Below, piece after piece: positions 1-7,936 of a stretch of 64,000 nucleotides of DNA. The position numbers and the translations under genes are program-made. Position 1 is the first letter of the stretch, and each line of letters starts with the position of its first letter. This stretch comes from Methylobacterium nodulans ORS 2060 (GTDB lineage Bacteria; Pseudomonadota; Alphaproteobacteria; Rhizobiales; Beijerinckiaceae), in NCBI RefSeq assembly GCF_000022085.1, contig NC_011887.1:124001-188000 (forward strand), read 5' to 3'. Under the pieces are notes generated by a model. The model did no database searches. It saw nothing but the letters and a program-made list of their open reading frames with translations, and was not told where the DNA came from.

Positions 1-389
1 TAGTTGCTGGTCTTGAACGAAGGCGCGAGCACGAGCGCGCTCGCTGCCACCTTGTTCAGCGCGGACTCGAGCTCGCTGACACGATAGGCGGGATTGATGG
101 TAACGAGAATGAGTCCAGCCTTGGCGGAGGCGAACTGTGTGACGACCCATTCGACGCGATTCGGGGACCAGATGCCGATGCGATCACCGGGTTTCAGCCC
201 GAGGCCCAGGAAGCCGCGCGCCAGTCGGTCCGCCGCGTCGTTCAGTTGCTGCCATGACCAGCGAATATTTTGCTGTGGGATGATCAGCGCATCGCGCGCA
301 GGTCAGCGCTCGGCGGCGTGCTCAAGCGTCGCACCGACCGTTTGATACAACAAAGGTTGGTCGCTCGTTCCATTGACGTAGCTCAACAT
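1..389 (-). pseudogene. Acyl-CoA synthetase (AMP-forming), N-terminal part with in-frame TGA
   Basis: The reading frame from ATG at 387-389 runs leftwards off the window edge. It matches the N-terminus of AMP-dependent fatty-acyl-CoA ligases: a 'QTVGATLEHAAER' segment, then 'GDRIGIWSPN' and a 'VLAPSFKTSN' stretch typical of the family. These enzymes activate carboxylic acids to acyl-CoA via an acyl-adenylate. Codon 29 is TGA (303-305), and the same frame continues homologous on both sides, so this is a point nonsense mutation (plausibly from TGG) rather than a frameshift. Unless the stop is read through or translation restarts downstream, the gene is dead. It diverges from the racemase gene at 727. 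Partial at the window edge. Confidence 0.75.
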
Positions 390-726
390 AACGCTTTTCC
401 TCACTGCTGTGTAAGGTTCTTCTTTGGATGGCGAAGCCTTGCGCAAAAGTCGGTAAGTAGCACCCATCCAAGTCCGCACGCGTAAACTCTAACAACTGCG
501 AAACAGCTTACCTGGGAAATGAACGAAGTTGCATGGATATATATAGAGAGCGTCCATGCAATGCACAATAATCAGGAATGACATGGGCACAACTGACTAT
601 TGTTCCAATAACCGTGCGGCAGAGTTGCCAACCTGATCCATCATCAGAATTGATTACTGCGCGTGCAATGGCTCGCGCGGCAAGCTGTCGTTGCGGAATG
701 GTAAAGCCGATCAAGAGGTGATCTGA
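390..726. promoter_or_regulatory. Divergent intergenic region
   Basis: This gap separates the leftward acyl-CoA synthetase and the rightward racemase gene, so it should hold both promoters. It is visibly more AT-rich than the surrounding genome (for example around 530-560). A short minus-strand open frame (508-714) has no recognisable homology. I see no convincing operator or terminator. Confidence 0.35.
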
Positions 727-1896
727 ATGGGACCGCTCAAGGGCTTTCGTGTCATTGAAATGGCCGGGATCGGTCCAGGACCGTTCTGCGGCATGCTGCT
801 GTCAGACCTGGGTGCACAAGTGCTCAGAGTCGAACGTCATGGGGCGAGCGCCGATGCTCACGATCCATTGCAACGCAATCGGTTGCGCTTGGCGCTGGAC
901 TTGAAGGACCCGCAACAAGTGGGTGTGCTGCTCGACATCGTCGAGCACGCCGATGCTTTGTTCGAAGGTTACCGTCCCGGTGTGGCAGAGCGTCTGGGCT
1001 TCGGGCCGGATGACTGCCTGCAACGCAATGCAAAGCTCGTGTACGGGCGCATGACGGGCTGGGGGCAGGACGGGCCGCTCGCGAGCACCGCCGGACATGA
1101 CATTAACTACATCGCGTTGAGCGGCGCGCTGCATGCCATTGGCCGGAGTGGCGAGCGGCCGGTACCGCCGCTGAATTTGGTGGGAGATTTTGGCGGCGGT
1201 GGCATGTTGCTCGCGTTCGGCATGGTGTGCGCGCTGTTGGAACGTGAGCGGTCCGGACAAGGGCAGGTGGTGGATGCGGCGATGGTGGACGGCTCGATCG
1301 CGCTGATGGCCATGTTTCTGGGGATGCAGGCGCGTGGCTTGAGCTGCAACCAAGTCGGTAGTCACTTTCTATCGGGCGCCGCGCACTACTACGATACCTA
1401 TCAAACCAAGGATGGTAAATTCATGGCCGTGGGTGCGCTCGAGCCGCAATTCTATGGCGAGCTCATTGCCAAGGCCGGGCTCGATCCGAACGTGTTTGGT
1501 GGCAGCAGCTTCATGAGCCCCGCCGGGCATGATCCGCGACGCTGGGCGGAGCTGAAACCACTCCTCGCCGAGCAATTCATGACCCGCACGCGCGATGAAT
1601 GGTGTGCTGTGTTCGCAGGGAGTGACGCGTGCGTCGCACCAGTGCTGACACTCGAGGAAGCTGCTCAACATCCGCACAATCGGGCACGGCATGCGTTCGT
1701 CACGGTCGCCGGTGTCACGCAAAACGCGCCCGCTCCGCGCTTCAGTCGCACGCCGGCAGCACACCCCGAGTTGGCCACCGCCGACTCCACAGCAGTAGAC
1801 GCACTACTGTCGCAATGGGGCTGTAACCGGGAGCAACTGGTCAACATCGCAGCACTTTCGGCGCAGCGCGCGGTTGCAGCAGACAGCGCGTCATGA
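727..1896 (+). CDS. Alpha-methylacyl-CoA racemase / class III CoA-transferase (CaiB/BaiF family)
   Basis: Family III CoA-transferase fold protein of 389 aa, close to the usual 360-400 aa. The N-terminus 'GFRVIEMAGIGPGPFCGMLL' is characteristic. The racemase subgroup signature is present: 'GHDINY' with the catalytic His near residue 124 and 'VGDFGGGG' with the catalytic Asp near residue 154. This favours 2-methylacyl-CoA racemase (epimerising branched acyl-CoA before beta-oxidation) over a true CoA-transferase. An AGAGGTG ribosome site precedes the ATG. It sits with an acyl-CoA synthetase, an enoyl-CoA hydratase remnant and a MaoC hydratase, which fits a branched or sterol-like acyl-CoA degradation block. 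Codon usage is less GC-biased than genes after 4 kb. Confidence 0.85.
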   Translation: MGPLKGFRVIEMAGIGPGPFCGMLLSDLGAQVLRVERHGASADAHDPLQRNRLRLALDLKDPQQVGVLLDIVEHADALFEGYRPGVAERLGFGPDDCLQRNAKLVYGRMTGWGQDGPLASTAGHDINYIALSGALHAIGRSGERPVPPLNLVGDFGGGGMLLAFGMVCALLERERSGQGQVVDAAMVDGSIALMAMFLGMQARGLSCNQVGSHFLSGAAHYYDTYQTKDGKFMAVGALEPQFYGELIAKAGLDPNVFGGSSFMSPAGHDPRRWAELKPLLAEQFMTRTRDEWCAVFAGSDACVAPVLTLEEAAQHPHNRARHAFVTVAGVTQNAPAPRFSRTPAAHPELATADSTAVDALLSQWGCNREQLVNIAALSAQRAVAADSAS

Positions 1897-1898
1897 TT

Positions 1899-2050
1899 TG
1901 TAAGACTCTCAAACCGGTGATTGCTGCATCAACGCGCTGGCCGTGGCCGTCTGTGCCACGACGACGCTTGCGATGGATATTCGGTTAGCCCCGACAAGGC
2001 GCGCATCGGATTTCGTGTTCGGCGAGAAACCGTTGCATTGGGACGCCATG
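1899..2050 (+). pseudogene. Enoyl-CoA hydratase/isomerase fragment
   Basis: Immediately after the racemase stop the sequence encodes, across shifted frames, pieces of a crotonase-family protein: 'KPVIAA', 'NALAVAVCATTTLAMDIRLA' and 'DKARIGF'. These correspond to the central oxyanion-hole region of enoyl-CoA hydratases. Start, catalytic Glu region and C-terminus are absent and at least two frame changes are needed, so only a decayed remnant is left. It supports reading 1-3384 as a decaying acyl-CoA catabolic operon. Confidence 0.5.
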
Positions 2051-2082
2051 AAGTCAATCTCAATGCGCCGCAGTGCGGTTCC

Positions 2083-2211
2083 ATAGAGACTGTTTCATAT
2101 AGTTTCTTCCCAAAATAGAGACTATTCTATACCTTTATTTGTCAGATAAGGGGGGAAAGGTGAGATGCTAATCGGTAATAGAGTGCGAGGGATGTCTCTA
2201 TCAGAGATAGA
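2083..2211. promoter_or_regulatory. Repeated boxes and a palindrome upstream of the LuxR-type gene
   Basis: Two similar boxes beginning ATAGAGACT lie at 2083-2100 and 2115-2132, 32 bp apart (about three helical turns). A 6+3+6 inverted repeat TCTATC-AGA-GATAGA lies at 2197-2211. The region is AT-rich. Same-face repeats plus a palindrome ahead of a regulator gene suggest protein-binding sites, but no binding protein can be assigned. Confidence 0.3.
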
Positions 2212-2369
2212 TTGTCCAGCGATGTAGAGGATCAGAGACAAGTTTGAATTTGGTGGGTGCGGTATCTGATTTGCGATGAGCTGGTAACGGAACTCCGTGA
2301 TACCGGCAGTCTTCCTTCAAACCAGGGCGTGCTCTGCGGCAGAAGCGCCCACAGCGTGGAGGTATAGAT

Positions 2370-2585
2370 ATGAGCCTTCGTATTAGCGAAATCTCGTTGA
2401 CGGAGCGACAGATAGAAGTGCTGCATTTGCTCGCTCAAGGAAAAAGAGGTAGCAACATAGCCGTGCAGCTCGGCATCAGTGTTTGCACAATACGCGCTCA
2501 CATTCGCAACGCGATGCAAAAACTGGACGCTGCCAATATCCCTCACGCGGTGGCGCGTGCTTATGTGAAGGGCATACTCAGCTGA
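2370..2585 (+). CDS. Stand-alone LuxR-type helix-turn-helix protein
   Basis: A 71-aa protein that is almost entirely a LuxR/FixJ (GerE) DNA-binding domain: 'LTERQIEVLHLLAQGKRGSNIA' region, 'LGISVCTIRAHIRNAMQKL' recognition helix, and a C-terminal 'HAVARAYVKGIL' helix. There is no receiver or autoinducer-binding domain. A GGAGG ribosome site lies just upstream of the ATG, so it may be expressed as a single-domain regulator. No upstream sensor domain is visible in any frame, so truncation cannot be proven. It may control the adjacent acyl-CoA genes. Confidence 0.65.
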   Translation: MSLRISEISLTERQIEVLHLLAQGKRGSNIAVQLGISVCTIRAHIRNAMQKLDAANIPHAVARAYVKGILS

Positions 2586-2964
2586 CTACCAATTGCGAGT
2601 GAGCCGCGCTGGTATTCCCGGAGGATCCATACTATGAAAAGATGAAGCAAAACGGTGACATCGAAGCGATATTCCGAAGAAGCGAGGGATCAAGCGGTAG
2701 ATGGCCACGGAGCGACAGGACGAATACGACTCGCAGTTAAGACTGAGTTTGTGGTGGATGTGCTTGAGCAGGTCGTTGCACGCTCGCAGCCACAGTACGC
2801 ACCTGGCTGTCGAGGCAGTCGATTCCACCCGAGCCCGTCGACGATTCTTTGAGCGGGCTTGCAAGAGCTACTGCATGATCCATCGGACACTATCAGATCA
2901 CATCTAGCCATTCTCGGCATGCAAAACTGATCGTTCGGCGTCAGGAACTTATGAGGAGATGGCT
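2586..2964. other. Gap with possible IS3-like debris
   Basis: No credible complete gene. A plus-strand frame starting near 2655 begins 'KRYSEEARDQAVD', like the start of IS3-family OrfA, and soon after reads 'TEFVVDVLEQ', which resembles part of an IS3-family OrfB. If real, this is a heavily deleted IS3 remnant. The match is short and could be chance. The ribosome site for the MaoC gene (AGGAG) is at the right end. Confidence 0.25.
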
Positions 2965-3384
2965 ATGAGAGCATACCCAAGAGAGCGTTTTTCCTCCGAA
3001 GTAACGTTGTCGTTGTCGCAGGTCACCCAATTTGCCGATGCTGTGGGTGATAACAACCCGATACACCACGATGCTGAATACGCCGCCACCACTCGGTTCG
3101 GTCGGCCCACGGCGAGCGGACCTCACGCTACCTCACTGCTGCTTGCCCTGACGGCCTCTCATTTTTCCAAGAAAGGAGCGATGTTGGGCTTGGAGTTCTG
3201 TGTTCGGTTCCGTCGACCAATCTATGCGGATGAAACTATTCGATTGGAATGGCTGGTTGTGAAGGTAGCCTGGAACGAAAAATTGCGAGGTGAGATTGTT
3301 GAGTTACGTGGCCGTATCAAGGGTCAGGATGGCAAGACGTCTGTCGGTGCTAAAGGCCGAGTGCTGGTCACGGATCGCCTCTAG
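2965..3384 (+). CDS. MaoC-like hot-dog (R)-specific enoyl-CoA hydratase
   Basis: A 139-aa single hot-dog domain with the R-hydratase motif 'GDNNPIH' followed by 'FGRPTASGPH', holding the catalytic Asp/His pair that hydrates trans-2-enoyl-CoA to (R)-3-hydroxyacyl-CoA. A shorter upstream ATG exists at 2959, but AGGAG is optimally spaced (6 nt) from the ATG at 2965. It is the last gene of the acyl-CoA block, and IS1380-type sequence begins right after its stop. Function within the class (beta-oxidation side branch, polyhydroxyalkanoate precursor supply) cannot be fixed from sequence alone. Confidence 0.75.
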   Translation: MRAYPRERFSSEVTLSLSQVTQFADAVGDNNPIHHDAEYAATTRFGRPTASGPHATSLLLALTASHFSKKGAMLGLEFCVRFRRPIYADETIRLEWLVVKVAWNEKLRGEIVELRGRIKGQDGKTSVGAKGRVLVTDRL

Positions 3385-4652
3385 CCCGTCTTATTCGCGA
3401 GGGGTGCGGGGAAGTGGTGTTTCGGGGTGCGGACGTGCGCCGGCGGGCGCCGTCGCGGACGCCTCTGCATGTGGTTGGATCGGATAGGGCCGGAGGAACA
3501 GGAACGGGTTTGCCGGGGCATCGCAGCCCCGTGGCTCAGGCGGGCGCTGGGGCGAGCACGCCGGCCAGATGGCGCAGCAACCCCGCTTCCGGACAGGCGG
3601 CCGCAAAGGCCAGCCGGATCCGGCTGGCGCTCTCCTGGATGCGTGCCCCGAGTTTGAGCAGCCGCAGCCGGATTGTGGCGAACTCTGCGCAGGCCAGCGG
3701 ATGCGCCTTCGGCACAGCCTCGCGCGCGGTCAGGATCAGCCAGTAGGCCGCGGTGTGCAGCACCAGCCGCATCTGGTTGGCGGCCGCGCTCCGACAGGAC
3801 GTGCGGTCCGACGCGAGTTGCGTCTTGTGCAGCTTGATCAGGTTCTCGGCCTGCCCCCGCGCGCAGGACACCTTGGCATAGAGCCACTGCGGTGTTCCTG
3901 TCGTAACGTTCGTGACGATGGAGCGGATGTCGAGACCGAGCCGGGTGGCCTCAATGCGGGCAACGACCCGGCGCTCCTGCCGCCAGGACCTGGCCGTGTG
4001 CCGGGTCTCGGCAAAACCACGCACCGCCTCCTTGTTGCCGATCGCCCGCTCGACCCGGATCGGGTCCGCGACATCCTCCACCTTGGCCGCCAGTGCCCGC
4101 CTGCCGCTCAGGCCACAGACGGAGACGACGCCATTGTCCTCACACCAGTCCATCACCTCAGGGCGGCCGTAGTGGCCGTCGCCCCGGATCGTGATCGCGG
4201 TGCTCGGCCAGTGCCGGCGGATGGCCCGCACCAGCCGGCGCAGAGGCCCCCGCGGACTTCCCGCCCTGACGGGGTCTTGCCGGGCCGCAGGATCACCGCG
4301 ACGGGCCGGCCGCGGTGGTGTCGTAGACGTGGAGGGGCAGGAAGCAGCGCTCATCGTGATGAGCGTTGAACACCGACAGCTGCTGGTGGCCGTGCACCAC
4401 ATCGAGGGTGTCGTCGATGTCCAGGGTGAGGCTGGCCGGCGGCGCGGGGTAACGGGCGCAGAAAACATCGACCAGGACGCGGCCGAGCCGGATCAGGTCG
4501 CGCAGAGCGGGTGTGTTCTCCAGGCGCGAGATGGTGGGCTGGCTCATCAGGTCGGGGCCGCTCTCCGGCAGGCGACCGCAGGCGAGCTTGAAGGCGGGAT
4601 CGGTGCGCAGGTGCCCGCTGGCGGCATATGGGCGATCGCGACGCTGAGGCAT
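3385..4652 (-). pseudogene. IS1380-family transposase remnant (frameshifted, N-terminally truncated)
   Basis: The minus strand encodes most of an IS1380 transposase in two frames. The 5' part (about 4652-4300) carries 'HLRTDPAFKLACGRLPESG', 'LTLDIDDTLDVVHGHQQLS' and 'FNAHHDERCFLPLHVYD'. After a frameshift near 4300 the rest (to 3536) carries 'ITIRGDGHYGRPEVMDWCE', 'RVVARIEATRLGLDIR' and 'ARGQAENLIKLHK'. About 80-100 N-terminal residues are missing, so the element is dead. The non-coding tail to 3385 abuts the MaoC stop and probably includes the IS end. No terminal repeat pair could be confirmed. Confidence 0.8.
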
Positions 4653-4879
4653 GGACCGACGCCGTTGAGGTCACCGGGCGCTTCGCACCGGCCTGCGCAG
4701 CATACGCGGCGAGGTCTTCCTGCACCGCTCTTGCGTTCCGCTCGATCAGGCCGATCTCTCGACGGCCGCCGATCACAGCCAACTCGACCTCTGGCCGAAC
4801 GAATGCGAGGGGAGGGGCGGCCTCTGACGGGCTGGCATTCGTCATTCAAATGCATTACATTGCGACAAGGGAGGTGACC

Positions 4880-5188
4880 ATGCCTGCAAACGCACTCGTT
4901 CAGACACGCATCGACGCTGACGTCCGGGATCGCGCATCGGCGGTGCTCGAGAACATGGGCCTTACGGTCTCGGATGCGGTGCGCATTCTGCTCACCCGGA
5001 CCGCCAATGAGGGTGCGCTCCCCCTCGAGCTGGTCACGAACAGCGAGGCGCACGACGCCTGGTTCCGGGCCAAGGTCCTTGAGGCGCTGGACGACACCCG
5101 GCCCGACGTTCCTGACGATCAGGCTGAGGCGCATTTCGCGCAGCGGCGCGCTGCGGCCCGGCGCAGGGCCGGCGAACTGAAATCGTGA
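4880..5188 (+). CDS. RelB/DinJ-type antitoxin
   Basis: A 102-aa protein with an N-terminal ribbon-helix-helix segment: 'LVQTRIDADVRDRASAVLEN' followed by 'MGLTVSDAVRILLTRTA', the classic RelB/DinJ signature. It should bind its own promoter and neutralise the toxin encoded next. A strong GGGAGGTG ribosome site precedes the ATG at 4880. The stop overlaps the start of the toxin gene by 4 nt (ATGA), as in coupled toxin-antitoxin operons. The C-terminal half is charged and presumably wraps the toxin. Confidence 0.85.
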   Translation: MPANALVQTRIDADVRDRASAVLENMGLTVSDAVRILLTRTANEGALPLELVTNSEAHDAWFRAKVLEALDDTRPDVPDDQAEAHFAQRRAAARRRAGELKS

Positions 5189-5478
5189 AGCTCGTCTGGT
5201 CGGCCTTCGCGCTTTCGGATCGCGGCGGCATCTTCACGCATATCGAGGCCGACAACCCTGCGGCCGCCATTGTCATCGACGAGCGGATCGTGGCCGCGAC
5301 CCGCCGTCTTCGGGACTTTCCCGAAAGTGGCCGACCCGGCCGCATTGCCGGAACCCGCGAGCTTGTCGTTACCGGGACGCCCTACATCGCGGCCTATCAA
5401 GTGACCGGAGAGACAGTCCGAATCCTCCGTGTGCTGCACGGGGCGCAACAGTGGCCGGACGATCTCCCCGAGGGCTGA
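5185..5478 (+). CDS. RelE/ParE superfamily toxin
   Basis: A 97-aa RelE/ParE fold protein: 'KLVWSAFALSDRGGIFTHIE', then 'LRDFPESGRPGRIAGTREL' and 'ILRVLHGAQQWP' near the C-terminus. The 'FPESGRPGR...TRELVV...Y...ILRVLHGAQQWP' layout is closest to the ParE/YafQ-like branch, but its target (mRNA on the ribosome or gyrase) cannot be decided here. Translation is coupled to the antitoxin gene. The pair probably stabilises this IS-rich segment. Confidence 0.85.
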   Translation: MKLVWSAFALSDRGGIFTHIEADNPAAAIVIDERIVAATRRLRDFPESGRPGRIAGTRELVVTGTPYIAAYQVTGETVRILRVLHGAQQWPDDLPEG

Positions 5479-5689
5479 TGCGACCTTGTGTAGGCCGGTC
5501 ATGGCGGCTGCTCCCGGCGCTGCGCGGGATAAGCCGCATCTCGGCAAGCGGGCTCTTGGACGAGGAACTCACCTCGCGGTTCCGGCGCGGGCGAAGAGGG
5601 GTCGTCTCCTCCGTCGGCGCATGACCTGCACCGGATGATGCGGCGTTAAGCCGGATCGGGGTCACGAGCGGGGATGCAAGGCTCGCCTT

Positions 5690-6028
5690 CATTGGAGGTC
5701 CTTCCTGTGCCCGGATCGCCGCGACGCGGGCGAGCTTGTCGGGTGCGATACCAATCCCGTAGATCAGGTCGCGCACGCCGCCAGCGGCGAAACACTCCGC
5801 CTCGCGCAGCGTCGAGACCGTCGCAGGTCCCTCGGGGGCCGGCATGGCAATACGCGCCACGGCGAGCGACTTCGCGGTCTTGAGATGCGGCCGGAAGGTG
5901 ACGCCGAGGCCGCTGAGGTGCGCCTGCATCCGCGCCACGTTGGCCCGGACCCGCACCTCATCGAGGAGCAGGCACGGGGTCGGCAAAGCATCCAGCGGCG
6001 CCGGGAGTTAGACGTTGGATTGGGTCAC
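5690..6028 (-). pseudogene. DSD1-family D-threonine aldolase, N-terminal fragment
   Basis: The minus-strand frame encodes 'LPAPLDALPTPCLLLDEVRV' and 'GVTFRPHLKTAKS', with the PLP-lysine region of fold-type III D-threonine aldolases/D-serine dehydratases, then 'GPATVSTLREAECFAAGG' and 'RDLIYGIGIAPDKLARV'. Homology stops near 5700, leaving roughly the first 95 residues. A TAA lies in frame just after a possible GTG start at 6028 (GTGACCCAATCC), so even the start is damaged. It lies downstream of the cyclodeaminase fragment, as in operons for D-amino-acid or hydroxyproline-type catabolism. Confidence 0.7.
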
Positions 6029-6043
6029 AGGCTGGGTGTCCTC

Positions 6044-6245
6044 TCACCAGGGCCACGGAATGCGCGTGCCGCGACCGCCCTCGGTCGCGCGTCGCTGCAG
6101 CATGCAGGCGACCGTCATGTCCTGCAGAGCCAGCCCGGTCATGTCGAAGACCGTGTGATGTCCTCGGCCGTCCGCGACACCTGCGCCTTGCCGGTCAGGA
6201 GGTCGCCAAGCGGCGGCACGTGGTGGAAGGTGATGTAGGCGATCC
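6044..6245 (-). pseudogene. Ornithine cyclodeaminase/mu-crystallin family, C-terminal fragment
   Basis: The minus strand encodes 'HHVPPLGDLLTGKAQVSRTA' and, after a one-base frame change, 'TVFDMTGLALQDMTVACML' and 'GTRIPWPW' before the stop at 6044. This is the C-terminal NAD-binding tail of OCD/mu-crystallin enzymes (ornithine cyclodeaminase, pyrroline-2-carboxylate reductase and relatives). The gene is truncated upstream exactly where IS-type sequence begins (about 6245) and is also frameshifted. Confidence 0.65.
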
Positions 6246-6379
6246 TTCTCCACCCAGATCCGGATCAGGTTGCGTGAGAGATCGTGCCGCTTCGCCAATC
6301 CGTGCAGCGTTTCGCCGCCCCGGGCCTCCTGGGCGACCTGCCGCATGAACGCGGCACTGTGAGTGCGGTGCTTCGGCAT
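6246..6379 (-). pseudogene. IS3-type OrfA (HTH) transposase fragment
   Basis: From ATG at 6379 the minus strand encodes 'MPKHRTHSAAFMRQVAQEA', 'LHGLAKRHDLSRNLIRIWVE', a typical OrfA helix-turn-helix of IS3-type elements. The frame then fuses into cyclodeaminase sequence, so only about 45 residues remain. The region upstream (6380-6480) probably contains the IS end but no matching terminal repeat was found. Confidence 0.65.
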
Positions 6380-6526
6380 GGGCTTTCATCCTTCGAAAGC
6401 CCGGCCAGGTGGTCAATTGCTGTGCCCGAACCTGTCCACCTGAAGGGGCCCACTTCAAGGTCGCGGTCGCGGTGTTCGGCGGTGCACCGGAGCCTCACGC
6501 TCACGTTGAGCCTCGCGGCGCGCGCC

Positions 6527-7762
6527 TCACACGATGCCCCAGGCCCGGTAGCGCCTGCGCCCGGTCAGCTCGCGCGGGCAGGCCGGCCCGAGACCGGTCA
6601 GCATGGCCTCGACCACCTGGGCTGAGGTTCCCAGCCGCTGGGCCGCGCTCTGGACCGTGACCAGCGGGCTCGCCAGGAACACCTCCACGAGTTGCGGCAG
6701 CCGCGAGGTGCGGCGCTTGGCCTGCACCCGGCGCAGCATCAGCGCGCGGGCGAGGCTCAGCCGGTCGAGATCGCGCGAGGCGGCGTGTGCCGCCGCCTCG
6801 GCGGCGCGCAGGATCGCGCCGAGGCGCTCGGGCGCGGGGTGCACCGTCAGCCACCGCGTCCGGCTCTCGCGCAGGCCGAGCGCGAGGGCAGGGAGGTGAT
6901 GGCGCGCCGTCCCGCGCTGATGGAGGAGGGCGGCCGCGAGGAGGGGACCGAGGAAGGGCTGGCGCTCGGACGGGTCCAGGACGAACCAGGCGTCGAGCAC
7001 GACCGCGGCGGCGAGAACCGCCGGCAGCTCCCGCACGTCCTTGAGGGCGATCCGCCGCCAGGCCGCCAGCCGTTCGGCTTCCCCGTACTGCGGATCGCGC
7101 ACCCGAAGCGCGGCCCGGCCCTCATCCGTGGTCAGGTCGTTGTAGTCGGCGAGGGTGCGCCGGCTGCGGGCGAGCAGGCGGTCGATGCCGGCGAAGGCCG
7201 GATCGCTGGCTTCGTCCGCTGTCCAGAGCTCATCCTCATCACCTGAGCTGGTGGCCCCGTCGTCCTCGTCGTCGAACGAATCCTGCCCGAAGCGCGGCAT
7301 GGCCCAGGGTTGCGGCTCGGTGGCGTCACCGCGGCGCGGCGCCTCCACCCGTGGGCTCTCGAGCGGTGCTTCCGTTCCGTCGGGATCGCGTCCCACGGCT
7401 CCGAACAGGGCGGACCAGCCCTCGCGCGCGAAGGGCCAGTCCGGGCGCGCCGCGGCGATCCGGCGGCGGATCGCGAGGACGTGCATGGCCCGGGCGAGCT
7501 CCGGGGTTGGCTGGCGCACGGGCATGGCGGCGTCGTGCAGGACGAGGTCCTCCATGAGCACGAGCCGACCTTCGAGCCCGAGCGCGGCCTGAGCGTCGAC
7601 GAAGTGCGCGCGCGCCCTCACGCCGTCGGCGAGCGCCGGCTCCGTGCGGGCGAGGCGCTCGTCCAGGCGCAGGAGCGCCTCGGCCGCGCGCTCGGCCGGA
7701 CCGGCGAGCCGGCGCCAAGTCGAACCGGTGAAGAGCTCGTCTATGGCGTAAGGGCTTCTCAC
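6527..7762 (-). CDS. RHE_PE00001-family protein (DUF1612 plus HTH)
   Basis: A 411-aa protein of the family known from rhizobial plasmids: N-terminal DUF1612-like helical region ('SPYAIDELFTGSTWRRLAGP', 'ALRLDERL', 'LVLMEDLVLHD'), an acidic linker around residues 165-190 ('DDEDD', 'GDEDEL'), and a C-terminal helix-turn-helix ('FLASPLVTVQSAAQRLGTS', then 'RELTGRRRYRAWGIV'). The C-terminal motif resembles Fic/adenylyl-associated winged helices, suggesting DNA binding. The molecular role is unknown. It diverges from the integrase gene at 7937. Intact length; start ATG at 7762. Confidence 0.75.
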   Translation of the reverse strand: MRSPYAIDELFTGSTWRRLAGPAERAAEALLRLDERLARTEPALADGVRARAHFVDAQAALGLEGRLVLMEDLVLHDAAMPVRQPTPELARAMHVLAIRRRIAAARPDWPFAREGWSALFGAVGRDPDGTEAPLESPRVEAPRRGDATEPQPWAMPRFGQDSFDDEDDGATSSGDEDELWTADEASDPAFAGIDRLLARSRRTLADYNDLTTDEGRAALRVRDPQYGEAERLAAWRRIALKDVRELPAVLAAAVVLDAWFVLDPSERQPFLGPLLAAALLHQRGTARHHLPALALGLRESRTRWLTVHPAPERLGAILRAAEAAAHAASRDLDRLSLARALMLRRVQAKRRTSRLPQLVEVFLASPLVTVQSAAQRLGTSAQVVEAMLTGLGPACPRELTGRRRYRAWGIV

Positions 7763-7936
7763 GATGTGGTTGATGATACGTGAACCAAGCGAATCGCACT
7801 ATCACTTGGTTCACTCAGGAATGGTCCGTGGCCGCACCGAAACACCCCGCCAAACACCCTCACAATCGCCCCCGATAATGCCGCCTATCGTCGGGAATAG
7901 GTGGATTGTTAAGGGTCGTACGGCTACGCTGCGGCC

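Noticed and set aside
802..1365. Long minus-strand open frame opposite the racemase gene
   Set aside because: Antisense shadow of a well-supported CoA-transferase-family gene; no start signal or family motif.
2586..2940. Functional gene in the gap before MaoC
   Set aside because: Only short frames with at best weak IS3 resemblance; no ribosome site or conserved domain.
4351..4845. Minus-strand frame starting near 4845 with an Arg/Ala-rich sequence
   Set aside because: Considered as the N-terminus of the IS1380 transposase or a separate gene, but it matches neither the IS1380 N-terminal pattern nor any family I recognise.
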